Positions 12,634 to 23,433 of a DNA stretch of 64,000 nucleotides are shown here, piece by piece. The notes beneath the pieces were generated by a model. That model searched no databases. It saw only the letters and a list, made by a program, of their open reading frames with translations, and was not told the DNA's origin. The translations under genes and the position numbers were made by a program. The stretch is from Marchantia polymorpha subsp. ruderalis. Lineage: Eukaryota > Streptophyta > Marchantiopsida > Marchantiales > Marchantiaceae. Each line of letters begins with the position of its first letter. Positions within the stretch are counted from its first letter, which is position 1. The DNA lies in contig AP031352.1 of assembly GCA_037833965.1 (NCBI GenBank), positions 12,504,501 to 12,568,500 on the forward strand. Direction: 5' to 3'.

Positions 12634-13730
12634 CTCCACGGACAACCTGGGGACACAAAACAGACTCTGGGTCGAGCCAGCAAAGCGCTCCTCGACAACC
12701 TGCGCAAACGATCCGATCAACACCGATACTCGGCGATGATAAGCCCCGTCCCGCTCTACAAGAAGACGAAGAAGATGATGGTGATGAAGAAGATGAAGAA
12801 GAAAAAGAAAGTGGAATCCCGGGATTCCGTCCTCGGCCTCCAGGCCCTGCTGCTCCGATCCACCCTCCACCAGGACACACTATTGTCCCCGAAAGCCCGT
12901 CGGCTCCGATCTTCGGCGAACAAAGCTGAAGCTCTGCTGGGCCGTGCTCCGCGCCTCGGCTCGCGCTGATCGAAGAGCAGCCTGCGAGCCTGCGTGCCCG
13001 GCCGGATGACTGCGACCCGCCACGGACAATGGCAATGGTCGCTTTGCGACTCCTTGTCGTCGACCGTCGCACCGCAACCACCCCGGGCCCGCCCCGGTTT
13101 CCCGTCTCTGGTCTTCGCTCTCCCGGCCTTCCCCGGCGCCGTGACTGGTCACTCGGGCGACCATCGCCTTCCGATGCTTTCCGTCCCTTCTTTTTCTTGC
13201 CCCGCAACAGCACCGGTAAGTCCCTGGGCCCACCCTCTCCTGTCCCGTGTCGCCTTGCGGTGTGGGGGTGGAACCAGAGCGGGCCGATCGAGCGCGCGAT
13301 CGCGAGTGGGACTGCACAGTCGGCGTCTGCGGCCGTCGGGCCTTTGGCCATGCTGAGTAACTCGTCGAAATGTGCCGAGGAAACGACACGTGGCTCGGCT
13401 TGGACCGGGGACCTGCGCGCGTCCCATGGGACGGGCCAAGTGACCCAGCGCCTCGACCCCGCTGTCGCGTCCCCTATATTCGTAGCCTTGCCAGCTGCTT
13501 TCCGTCCGACATGTGCCGCAAAGTAATTTGCGGCGAGATTGTGCTCACTTGGCGTGGTTCATCGCCCGATTGCAGAGCCTGGTCATCGGGCACGCCGTCG
13601 TCCTGTATTAGACCTGCTTTCCTTCCGAGGTTCTCGTTGGACTTCATAACCCTTTCTGCTCCAGTTTTTTCTTCTCGCCGTCTGGATTGCATTCAGTGCG
13701 GGGGCCCCGTCCTTCCGTTATCCATTCCAT
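12634..13730 (-). promoter_or_regulatory. Pyruvate kinase leader and promoter region (GC-rich)
   Basis: This GC-rich kilobase lies directly upstream of the pyruvate kinase start codon. On the sense (minus) strand it has a TTC-rich pyrimidine tract at 12768-12811, matching CT-rich plant leaders. A 253-codon open frame on the minus strand (13351-12590) overlaps the start codon in another frame. It has no recognisable domain and is probably a GC effect, though it would act as an overlapping upstream frame if transcribed unspliced. No TATA box could be fixed. Confidence 0.5.
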
Positions 13731-15242
13731 GAAACTGAAAGGGGTCACATGGAATGTACGAGCCATTGCCAATTATACCAGGGGCCATCAAACCAATTAT
13801 GGACATCAAACCAAGGGACACCAAACCGCAAGAACGAGGGCTGATTCTCGTGATGATTCAACAGGGGGTCGCTTTCAAATGAAACCCCAAATGTCAGCTG
13901 ATGGTAGGAACCAACCACGGTTGGCCTGCGACAGCACAGTAGTGGGTTAAGACCGGATTATTAACTTTCAACACACAGAATCGCCGCAAGTCAGAGAATG
14001 GAGAATCATAGCTGACTCAGTTTCCGTCTCCGAAAGGCAGAAAGAACCTCTACCTGCAGTGGGGCACAAATTAGCTGTCCAACGAGGTCAAGACCTCCAG
14101 TCAAGACAAGGGGCTTCCAGTGGACCCGGCTTTCTGACAATCAGCGGTCTCAATGACGCTGATGCTCTAGGGAAAATATCCGAAGCTCGCGATGGACACT
14201 GTTATCCACAAGAGATTCCTCTCGGCGGCTTTACTTGATAGGTCCCAAAATTCTGTCATGCAAGATTGAGACCTTCGGGACTTTCGCCCTCCCGGAGACC
14301 ACGAGGTTGGAATTATTTAGGCACTTGGACTTGATGAAACCAAGCCACTGTATATCACTCGCTTGACATGCAAGTCAGACAAGACCCAAGTATAAGGAAG
14401 GAGCTGCATGTAAACGGGTATGGCCAGATGGGGCGAACATATCTTTAATAATAGCAATAACCACCCTGTGTATCGGGAGAGGATAAGATAGCTTTCGTCG
14501 CATCGGGTCATCAGGTGAAATTGCCAATAGACCATAGTAATAATTACAGTTCAAATCAGATTCCGCTTCTTTCGACCGGGAGCAGCTTTCGAGGACACAT
14601 GGGTGGTAAACTTTCAACGGTGTAAGTCCCTTATGAAGCGGGAGGAATTCACGTTGTAAGGGAGAAGTTCGAAATAAGGAAACTGAATTGCTGGGTCGAT
14701 TGCGAGATTCGTGGGGATCGCACGTCATCAGCACATAAGTCAGCGAGGCAGACGATTTGAAGAGATCAAAGCATCATACAAATAAACAACGACGCTGCAT
14801 CCAGCACAGTGACCCACTCATGGAACTGGGTTCAGCGAGATTTCACACTTCGTTTTGATTCACAAAGGAACTGAATAGTATACACTAGTACGAGCTCATT
14901 CGTTCAAGTACCTAAGTTTCATAAACATTGGCTCTTAGAATTAATTTCCGACACTAGCTCAAATGCTAGAAAGAATACGTTCGTCACTGAATAATACCGT
15001 TACAATAACTCGGACGGCCGGGACCTTCTCATGATCTAGGCCTCGAGTAATAATCTCAAAACCTTTCATTCACGGTCGTCGACAAGGGTGCGACCTGCAT
15101 TTTCAGAAAAACCAAACGTCATATAGTGAGCAAAATAGACGTCATATTTGCAATCTTCATGGTCTCCAGAGTAACATTGAACGAGTTAAACGAATTTATC
15201 ATAGTGATCGTGTTGACTCACCATGGTATCAAAATTATCACC
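13731..15242. other. Intergenic region between S1 gene 3' end and pyruvate kinase promoter
   Basis: No recognisable coding frame. A short direct repeat (catcaaacca, catcaaacca, caccaaacc) lies near 13786-13830. The right end must include the 3' UTR of the minus-strand S1 gene. Confidence 0.4.
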
Positions 15243-15360
15243 TCAGGTATCTTGAACCGTGCAGTCCCGAATAAAATCTTTCATACGTTCTCGATCAGCT
15301 GAGGTCTCCACTAGAACCTGAAGACAACATAAAGGATTCAGCACTGGGCAGAGAACTCTC

Positions 15361-15426
<66 letters not shown>

Positions 15427-18400
15427 CAAACACGCTTCCTACGAATATGTAGGAAGCGTGACGATATAATGGGATTTTAAAAAAACCGTGAATTACCTCC
15501 TGCACTTCGTTCCCAAAACGGGCTAGCAATTTATATCCATTATCCAGAGGACCCGAGAGATAAATCTGCGGAAATCGTGAGGAAGAAAAGTTCGCGTCAT
15601 ATGTTCGAAGAAGAAGATATCAGTGCAACGAACTTGCTAGAATCACAATCGTAAAAAATTGAAAAAAAAACCAAAGCATTTTATCAAAGAGCCTGCTACA
15701 CTGCCATGGAATGAAAATCCCTACCTGGAAAGCTGGAGCTAGTGCAGAGCCCCGTACTCTTCGGCCACTGCGTACAGCGGCAATTTCAGGAATTCGTTCC
15801 AGCTTACTTGTGAACCTGTTAAGTTCTTCATTCTCAGTCACCTGAGACTCACCAGTATCGCATCGTAAGAGTAAGATTCGTTATCAATGACTGCAGTAGC
15901 TGTTGATAAAACGGATGCTCAAGCAATACATCCACATTGAAAGATATCGAAGGGCATTTACTGCCCAGGATTGTACGTGGGTTTCAACTTACAGTTGTCT
16001 CTACGCTATATAACAATCACTTTAACCATGCGTTTTATACACAAGTTGAACCATGAAATTCTTTCGGATGGTGGGCGCCAACAAGGTTCAAGATGCGTAC
16101 ATTAGACTCATTCATAACATCCGCAGTATCGCCGATCATATCGGCATCTGGAGACACTAGAGATTCAAGTGTTTCGAGAAGAGGATCGGGCTGCAAAAGA
16201 AGAGAGAAGGCAGACATGTAGCAGCATGTTAGCATTTGATGAAAGAATAATGTCACCATGAAGTTCAAAGAACAGCACTTCTAGGGTCTTACAGTTAAGG
16301 TAACCTGATATGACTACCTTGTAGTAACTATGAAAGAACATAAAAATCTAGCGGATTTCTGAAAAGCTGGATAATTTTCTTCTTACAGTACCTGCATAAG
16401 TTTAAGAGAAAGATTAATGCGCTGTAGAAAACGGTCCAATTTGCAAACCTTCGCTTTCACCTCCTGTGAATTTAGCAGTCATTAGCTCTTGCTGACAGAA
16501 GATATGTACAAAGAAATTTCAGGTCTGAAACCTAGTCATGCAGGGCTGGGGGCTAGGAGGTAATCCAAATCTTAAGAGCAGTAATTCAGGAATCCCTGCG
16601 AAACTTCCTATAAGATTCCGAAGATATTGGAATGCCCCATAAGTCACATCCAGAAACTCGAATGTACCTGCCCAACTTGTAACAGTGATAGTGGATCTGT
16701 ATTTCTGTTCCATGACAGCTCCGAACTGTGGATTAGTGCCGGAACTCCCTGCAACTGGAGCATAACGCTAGTCTTTCAGTAGGGTGCTAGGCTCTAAAAC
16801 TTGAGCTTAAGTCAGACTGGAGATGCCTTTCATGCTTCTTTTCTTGCTCTAACAATATAAGCTTAAATCGAGTAACAATGAGTTGCTGCACGGTTCTAAA
16901 TATACTTCTATAGCGACAAGCCTCAACGGGTATAGAAGGCATGTTCCTTAAGGCAAATAAGGTGCACTGGCCAAAGATCACATTAAATAATCTCTTCCGT
17001 CATTCAGTTTTCAAGAACACAATGTTCAGGTTTACAGACATCATAATCACTATCTTCATTCTATTTTCAAAAACACAATGATCAGGGTTACTCACGTCAA
17101 CGAATGCGCCGAACGTGGTGAGCTTCTTCACTTGACAAGTAACTGTGTCCCCAACATTCAAGCTTTCCTGTTGAACCATGAGAAGAATCAGGGTCAGTAT
17201 GTGAGTGTAATGTACATATCAGAATAAGTAATTGCAACCGGATATTTGAGTCATGGATAGTAACTTACCATCAGAGTAATTTTTCTTTGAGACAACTCTT
17301 GACCCTCGCCCTCAGCCTGCTTCTCCGAAAGGCGAAGTTGACGGAGATTTCTGTCTACTAGAACGACAATAACCTTTGTTTTCTGCATAATTATTCTCGA
17401 ATCAGATTATATCTCCACTCTCAGGACTCACGTTAAAAAGGTAATGCACAGAAATCTATCTTGATCAGTAAGCACGAATCGTAACACACTAAGAAAGATC
17501 GTACCTGCCCCACGAATAAAGAGAGTGCTTCTGTTCTTTCTTTCTTAAATTGCTCAAGCAGCTCCGGGTCTACGGCCTTAGAGTTTCTGTGTTCCAAAGC
17601 ATTCACGATGCTTCCGGAGACTTGTGTCATGTTCGCAATTGTAGGTTCAACAGATTCTGTTATGCTCATACTTTTGGCTCGATCACCTCTATCTTGATAA
17701 TACTCTTTCGTCTGTGCATCATACCCTCTACTTTGTGCCCACACAGTAAAAGACGGGGGTCGCCTCTTGGCTGTGAGTTCAAAGGCTGGAAGATAACCGA
17801 CGAGGGAACCGAAACCGACCTGCAGTAAAGTATAAAGAGTAGTAAGGACACCGTTCTCGAAGCAGACTTAATTAATCAAACGATAAGTTTCGAACATCAG
17901 ATTCCACTTCTTAACTTTCTTGAACGTTTACGAAAGCATAGACCACAGCATCATAACACCTCAGAAAAGGCTCACTAATGATGTCATCCGCCGATTCTCT
18001 CGAGGGCTTAGCACACTGACTTCTACCTTGACAGCGTTCAAGCTGACTGAGTTCTGAACATAATTGTGCAACATATGGCAAAAAATGTCATGCGACGAAA
18101 TTCTCATACCCTTAACCGGGGGACGTTTCACGTAACACTGTCCTCAAGAATACACCTTGGGACAGCCCGAATAAACTCTCTACCAGACAAAGTTGTCCTC
18201 AAACATGAACACTACCTCTTCCTGACAACTACTTCACTATGCTTACAGAAAACAAATCGAACCAGCGAAGAGCTTAAGTTAAGCAATCTTTGTCTGCCCT
18301 CATTGTTGCAGTTCACTTCGTAATGAACAAGATTCGACGAGGCATACAGAACCAAGAAGATGCACACCTTTAGACAGGGCTTGGCTTACAAACCTTCCTA

Positions 18401-21400
18401 AATTCGTCCTTATTAGCCTTGAAGTTTTGATTATGCTCCAAGAGGGTGGCAGACATTAGCTTAGAAACTAAAACTAACGATCAGATATCTAACACGTTGA
18501 GCACATTATAATGTGCGTGCTTGCAGGACTTTCGTCGAATCAGTAAAAAATAATTCTACATCAAGGAGACACGACCTAAACGTTTCTGATGATCAATGGG
18601 GTGAGAACTTACCAGAAGACCTCCCCTACCAGTGCCGATAATCTGTAACTCTTCCACAGAGGATGAATCCCTCAAGGCTTCTGCTCGGGCCCAGTCTTCA
18701 TCCTCTTCTTTCTGTTTAGTAAAAGATTGCGAAAGGCTTTAGCAACCACGGATATCATCAAAATCAATGCCACGTGATATCTCAGTTGATAACCAGATCC
18801 ACTTACTGCTTCAACAATGTACATCTAAGTCAAGCACTCTCAGCTGTGAGTCAAGCAATAAGCTACTTATACTGCATCGAATTCTCCATCGTCCTACAGA
18901 ATTGATCAGAAGAACTTCAATAATATAGACAACCTTCCAATGTTACCTTATTAGGTAGCACCCTCTTCTCGTCAAATGAGTTGATTGCTTTCTGCAGCGT
19001 ACTCATAGTTGTGTCTACCACCGGAGGCTTCTTATTGATGAAAACGGGAGGCGCTGGTTTGGATAGTCTAAGACCTGGTGCTTTAGCTTGCCCTACCTTG
19101 GTTACCTTCCTCTCTGTCACCCAACTCAACCGACCACAAAATACAAATTACTATGAGAAAGACGCAAGTGCTTTGCTAATGAAAGCGCAAATATAGACAG
19201 TGCTGGGGGACTTGGAGGACGAAATCTCCAAGTCGGGAACATTTCAATTTAATCCATAGGTATGTCAAACCCATATTGTTTGTTCACACCAAACAATCGA
19301 CGACAAAAATGAGCGAGAACGCACGCAAGGGGAAAAAACGAGAAAAACTCCAGTGTCAGTGCGGCGTTGGTCGAATCTCACGCTCTGTACCTTGTAGTTC
19401 ATCCGCGATGCCCTGTTCTCCATCTGACAAAGCTTCTTCTACTGGCATCTCAGCAGCCGCTTTACTTTGGTCCTTCCCATCTACGTCTAGGACAGTACTC
19501 GTAACTCGGCTTGTTGAGCGTTCGAGGCTTTCTTCATCCACTGGCAGTACAGGTTGTTGAGGAGGCAAACTCGTCTTTCGCAACCTCATTACAGGTCTCT
19601 TGGGTGATGTATCGAGAGTACTCGCATTCCTGTCTAAAGCCTGGACTTCAAGACTTTCGGTATTATCAAATACTATCTCAGGCTCCACAGCAGCCGATGA
19701 GCTAAAAACATCTTCTTTGTTGTCCTCAGCGTCGTTCGTTGATATAGTATCAGAAATTGCTTCTTTAACCTCAACACTGAGTGTGTTCTTTTCCAATTCG
19801 CCTTCACCTTCTGTAGCAGCGTCCTCTACCATATTCGTTTTCTCAACCTTGCCACTGGGAACTTCATTCGTTTGAATAACTACTGGTATAATCTCTGGCC
19901 TCATAAGAGTAGGTTGAGAAAGTTTCGCTTTAGGTCTGGTCGAAACTTTAGGACGAGGATCTGGAACGTCGGAGATTTGAGATTTTGAAGAAGTCTCGGT
20001 TCTTGTGGGGCTTGAGCCGGTTTCTGGTTCATGTATGGGCTCATTCATAGCTTCGGCTAGTTGAGGTTTTTCTACAATGGAGGGCTTCCTCTCTAAAGTG
20101 GGTAGAGCAGGTTTGACTAGAGGTTTCGGAGGCAGAACCTTGTTCAATAAAGTAGAACGTTTCGAGACAGTCCCTTGCCCTCCCTGGGGCTTAGCATCTA
20201 GCAGCTCTCTGAACCTCTCTTCGGACATGTCATAAGAATCAATATCATCGTCTTCGATAGAAGTGGAAGGCGCAACTGTATTTGGGCTCAAGGGATCTCC
20301 AAGCGCATTGGATCTGACTGCCGAAGGTCTCCGTATTTGACTGTCTATGACTTTAGACGGCTGACTACCTACTCTTTCTTCATTTCTCCTCATCAACATG
20401 GGAGCGATAACTGCTTTCTCCGCCCTAGCAGGAGGCAAGCCCACATCAGAATCTGAAACTCGTAGCGGCTTTCGAATTAAACCCTCCAATTCGAGCGGCT
20501 CTGCTTCCAAAGACTTCTTACCGCCACCTGCACGGACCAAGGGAGCAACGCGAATTGTCCGCACAGGTGAAGCATCCAGCTTTTCAAAACCAGGAGGTCG
20601 TACTGGGGGTGAAATGAGGTCAGGAACACCTTGCTCAAACGTTTGAGTGTTGTTGTCATTAGACTGTACATTCAGCTTGGACTCTGCTTTCGGAGTTGCA
20701 AAGTTTTTGGACGGAGCTGAACGTCGAGCTGCTTGCTTTTGAATCTGGAGTTCTTTGTCCTTCTCGATCTTGACGTAGGTTAGTTCGGGATTCAACTTTT
20801 TGCCGACAACCTGATCCCAGGCACAAAGTCTGTGAGACAACACACGACCCAAATCCAGCATAACTGTTGTTACATTGCACCTAAGCACGACTTAATTACA
20901 GACCACCTAATTTATCTACATTGGTTACCAGACAGATAGAGACAGTCACGAAGAATCTTTTGAAGCTAGGAGCGAACACAAAGTCCAAGGTTATGATTTT
21001 TGCAACATTACTCCAAGAAAAGACTTGAAGTCTACAGAATTGAAGAAACAGGAAGGATGGGCAACACACTTTAGCTAGAGTAGTTTGACGGTCCTCTCCT
21101 AGCAAGCGACCGAATTCCAGCTCCATCATATCAGTTGCCTCCAGCTTCAAGTCTCCTCTGTTTCCACTGGCGCCACCAGCACGGAGTTGATCCTTCTTGG
21201 CCCTGACGACCACCCGTCTCCTGCTCCTTTCATGTTTCTCTAACCTCGTGCCGTCCAACGTCAATTGTTTTCCAACATTGAAGACATTCCACCTGCTTCG
21301 GAGCCTGCTATTTCCTGCTTTCGACGAATCCTCAACGCTCTTCCGAACCAGAAACGAGCGAGGTCTGAGAACTGCCAACCTCTCGAGGTCATACAGAGCG

Positions 21401-21408
21401 GTAGCCAT
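15243..21408 (-). CDS. Chloroplast-targeted protein with two S1 RNA-binding domains
   Basis: Thirteen exons, all in frame: 21408-21070, 20810-19391, 19113-18947, 18711-18613, 17819-17505, 17382-17269, 17167-17096, 16754-16668, 16463-16392, 16190-16101, 15841-15725, 15565-15497 and 15317-15243, giving 1011 residues. The N-terminus is rich in Arg and Ser and ends VVVRAKK, like a stromal transit peptide. Residues about 135-620 are low-complexity, rich in Pro, Ser, Glu and Lys, and probably disordered. A first S1-like domain (RGGLLVGFGSLVGYLP) covers about 650-700. A typical S1 fold covers about 819-895: LNVGDTVTCQVKKLTTFGAFVD, then GVPALIHSSELSW and VKAKVCKLD. A conserved tail includes LLARFGNEVQE and VETSADRERMKDFI. 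It resembles Arabidopsis At1g12800, reported to affect chloroplast rRNA processing (from memory). RNA binding in the stroma is inferred. It shares an upstream region with the divergent Siva gene. Confidence 0.9.
15363..15424. repeat. GA microsatellite in the last intron of the S1 gene
   Basis: About 30 uninterrupted AG dinucleotides in the intron between 15497 and 15317. On the sense strand this is a long CT tract upstream of the final 3' splice site. Confidence 0.95.
15431..15460. repeat. Perfect 12-bp hairpin in the last intron of the S1 gene
   Basis: Arms cacgcttcctac (15431-15442) and gtaggaagcgtg (15449-15460) are perfectly complementary around a 6-base loop, six bases from the GA tract. 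Confidence 0.95.
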
Positions 21409-22797
21409 GTCCCTAAGCCCGAATTAAAGTCTACACACTAACTTGCATAATTCAGTCCGTTCGAAGCTACGATTCTAGTGTCGCGAGACATAAACTCCTC
21501 CAATTCAAGAAACTCTAGGAGTCGGTTCGGGCCTCCCTCTCGTATATCCTGAAAACATTTCGCACTTCGGGAGCCAAAATCTGCGCAAAACCCCCATACG
21601 TCAGCACTTAAAAACCGCTGCCGACAGAATGAAATCTTCTATAGATGAAAATTTCCTCTCCGTCACTCGCGACTGCTTCGAGAGGCAGCGTTACCGAACC
21701 ATTCTTCTCGAGCTCGAGCTCAATTGCAGTCAGACTTGTATTACATGTCGGACGAAGATGCAATCATTCGAAGCGCTGACTGGGCGGTCGGGAGTCTAAA
21801 TCCCAACCCCAGCGCTCATTCTTCGTGCTATCCAACACTATCAGATCAGATTCACACGAACCTGGAGCCGCGGGTGAGGATTCCCCTTTTGGCAGGAATC
21901 CACTTTGAATCCGTCCCTCACTGGGCTTCGTTCCGACTGGACATGACATGGCCTCCTTAATCTCTTTGCAATGGCCGACCTCTTGCCACGCCGGCCTGGA
22001 GACCCGTCAGCTGCCACCAGACAGAAACATCCGACAACAACTGACCGGCTGATTGGGTCAAACCGGGATGGCAGACCATGCCACGTGGACTACGGATCGC
22101 CCCCGTGGCCATTGTGCTCACCCGACGAGGCGGGTGAGAGGGCAGACCTCTTCGCATTTCCCGCTCTCCTGAACCCGCCGCCTGCTGTATTTGTCGAAGG
22201 AAGGCGGGAGGTGACGATGGCCAGCTTTTCTGCTGAATTTCGGCAGAATTGATGTTCGGTCATCGAGGTCTGAAGGGTTCTGCGTTCCGGGGTCGAGTTA
22301 CGAGTCGCTCGCAGGTCGCCACCCCTTGCCCCTCGTCGGAACGAGCCCGAATTCTGTCCACCGCAGTGAAGTGATGTTTCTCCCGTCGTCGGCTTCAAAC
22401 CTTTTCGGGAAGATTCGGGCTCCGTCCTCCGTCCACACTGACAGACAGGAGAGCAGGAGTTTCTTCTTGCGAAATGAGGAATCATATGGAAGCTCAGGCG
22501 GAGTAATCTGATGTCGCGCATGGGTGAAAACTCGTAATTTTTCCAAGTTGTCGTGGTCTACTGGAGGCTGAGCTGTAGCCTTGAATCAAGAGATCCGAAT
22601 TAGAAAGGGTCGTAGATTAGGGGACACCGAAGAAGTGGGAGACTGGGAGAGTTGCCGCCGAAAGGTTGGTCCGTTCGATCGTGACTTTTAGAGGCGAGCC
22701 GGTTCAGGAGTATACGAGATGGACTTTGTTAGCGTCGTGTGTGTCTGGACTGTGGAAAGTCCGCGCTCATGCTTTTGAAAATGCAGTCCTCGGAGCC
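21409..22797. promoter_or_regulatory. Shared upstream region of divergent S1 and Siva genes
   Basis: The S1 gene starts at 21408 on the minus strand and Siva at 22798 on the plus strand, leaving 1389 bases that must hold both promoters and leaders. The sequence is moderately GC-rich with no recognised protein. Several frames of 60-140 codons occur but look like chance. A bidirectional promoter is possible but not shown. Confidence 0.6.
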
Positions 22798-23433
22798 ATG
22801 GTCGGAGCAAAGCGAAACTACCCTTTCGAGTATGTGGGCAGGGGTCCGGCAAAAGTTCAGAAAGAAGATACACAATCAATTTATGAAGCCACCCTCAACA
22901 AGCTTAAGCACGGCGCACTTGCAAGTTTACGCACCCGTGTTCGGCTGGGAGAGCAACATGCAGGGAAGAATTCAGGACATAATGAAGGCGCGAATCGCCA
23001 AACTGAAAACCGTGCTGGGGTTGCCAAAGCAGCCGACTCGATGGAAACTTTAATCGGCGTGCAGATTCCTTCAGAGGATGACCAGGAGATGTATCCTTGC
23101 TGCTACGTATGTTCTTCCAGTTCGACCAGCACAACTTGCTGCCATTGCACGAGGGCGTGCTGTGGGACGTGTTCCAGGACCTGTGACGGATGCCAAGGAC
23201 TGTTCTGCTCCATTTGCTGCACAGCCAACTACGATGAGCGCAACGATCGTAGCTTTTGTTTCGAGTGCGAGAGTGGGAGAGCTTCCGTTGTCCTCGCCCC
23301 GGTTTACTCGGACCGTGACCAACTAGCACTAGCATCTTCGAGATTTCGACAATCGACGTTGGATTACCTCTTCTGTAGTAATACTACCCAGAGGGCGGAA
23401 GATGATAGATCGTGCAGTATGGATATAATGTAG
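22798..23433 (+). CDS. SIVA: Siva-family cysteine-rich zinc-binding protein
   Basis: Intronless, 211 residues. The ATG at 22798 has a strong context (gccATGG) and gives MVGAKRNYPFEYVG, similar in spacing to the animal Siva N-terminus. The open frame runs further upstream but has no earlier ATG. IYEATLNKLKHGA (residues 28-40) aligns with the conserved animal helix VFEKTKRLLFLGA. Residues 101-157 form a Cys-rich block with 16 cysteines, including CCHCTRACCGTCSRTCDGCQ, FCSICC, NYDER and FCFEC. This matches the C-terminal zinc-binding block that defines Siva. A 54-residue tail follows that animal Siva lacks. In animals Siva binds TNF-receptor-family tails and promotes apoptosis. Plants lack those receptors, so the plant role is unknown; nuclear or cytosolic location is a guess. 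A generic B-box or RING-like zinc protein is the main alternative. Confidence 0.82.
   Translation: MVGAKRNYPFEYVGRGPAKVQKEDTQSIYEATLNKLKHGALASLRTRVRLGEQHAGKNSGHNEGANRQTENRAGVAKAADSMETLIGVQIPSEDDQEMYPCCYVCSSSSTSTTCCHCTRACCGTCSRTCDGCQGLFCSICCTANYDERNDRSFCFECESGRASVVLAPVYSDRDQLALASSRFRQSTLDYLFCSNTTQRAEDDRSCSMDIM

Noticed and set aside
12590..13351. 253-codon minus-strand frame overlapping the pyruvate kinase start
   Set aside because: No recognisable domain; GC-rich leaders here give long frames in several phases at once. It might act as an upstream frame but not as a gene.
22666..22797. N-terminal extension of the Siva frame
   Set aside because: The upstream stretch has no ATG in frame, and the ATG at 22798 has a strong context and matches the animal start region.
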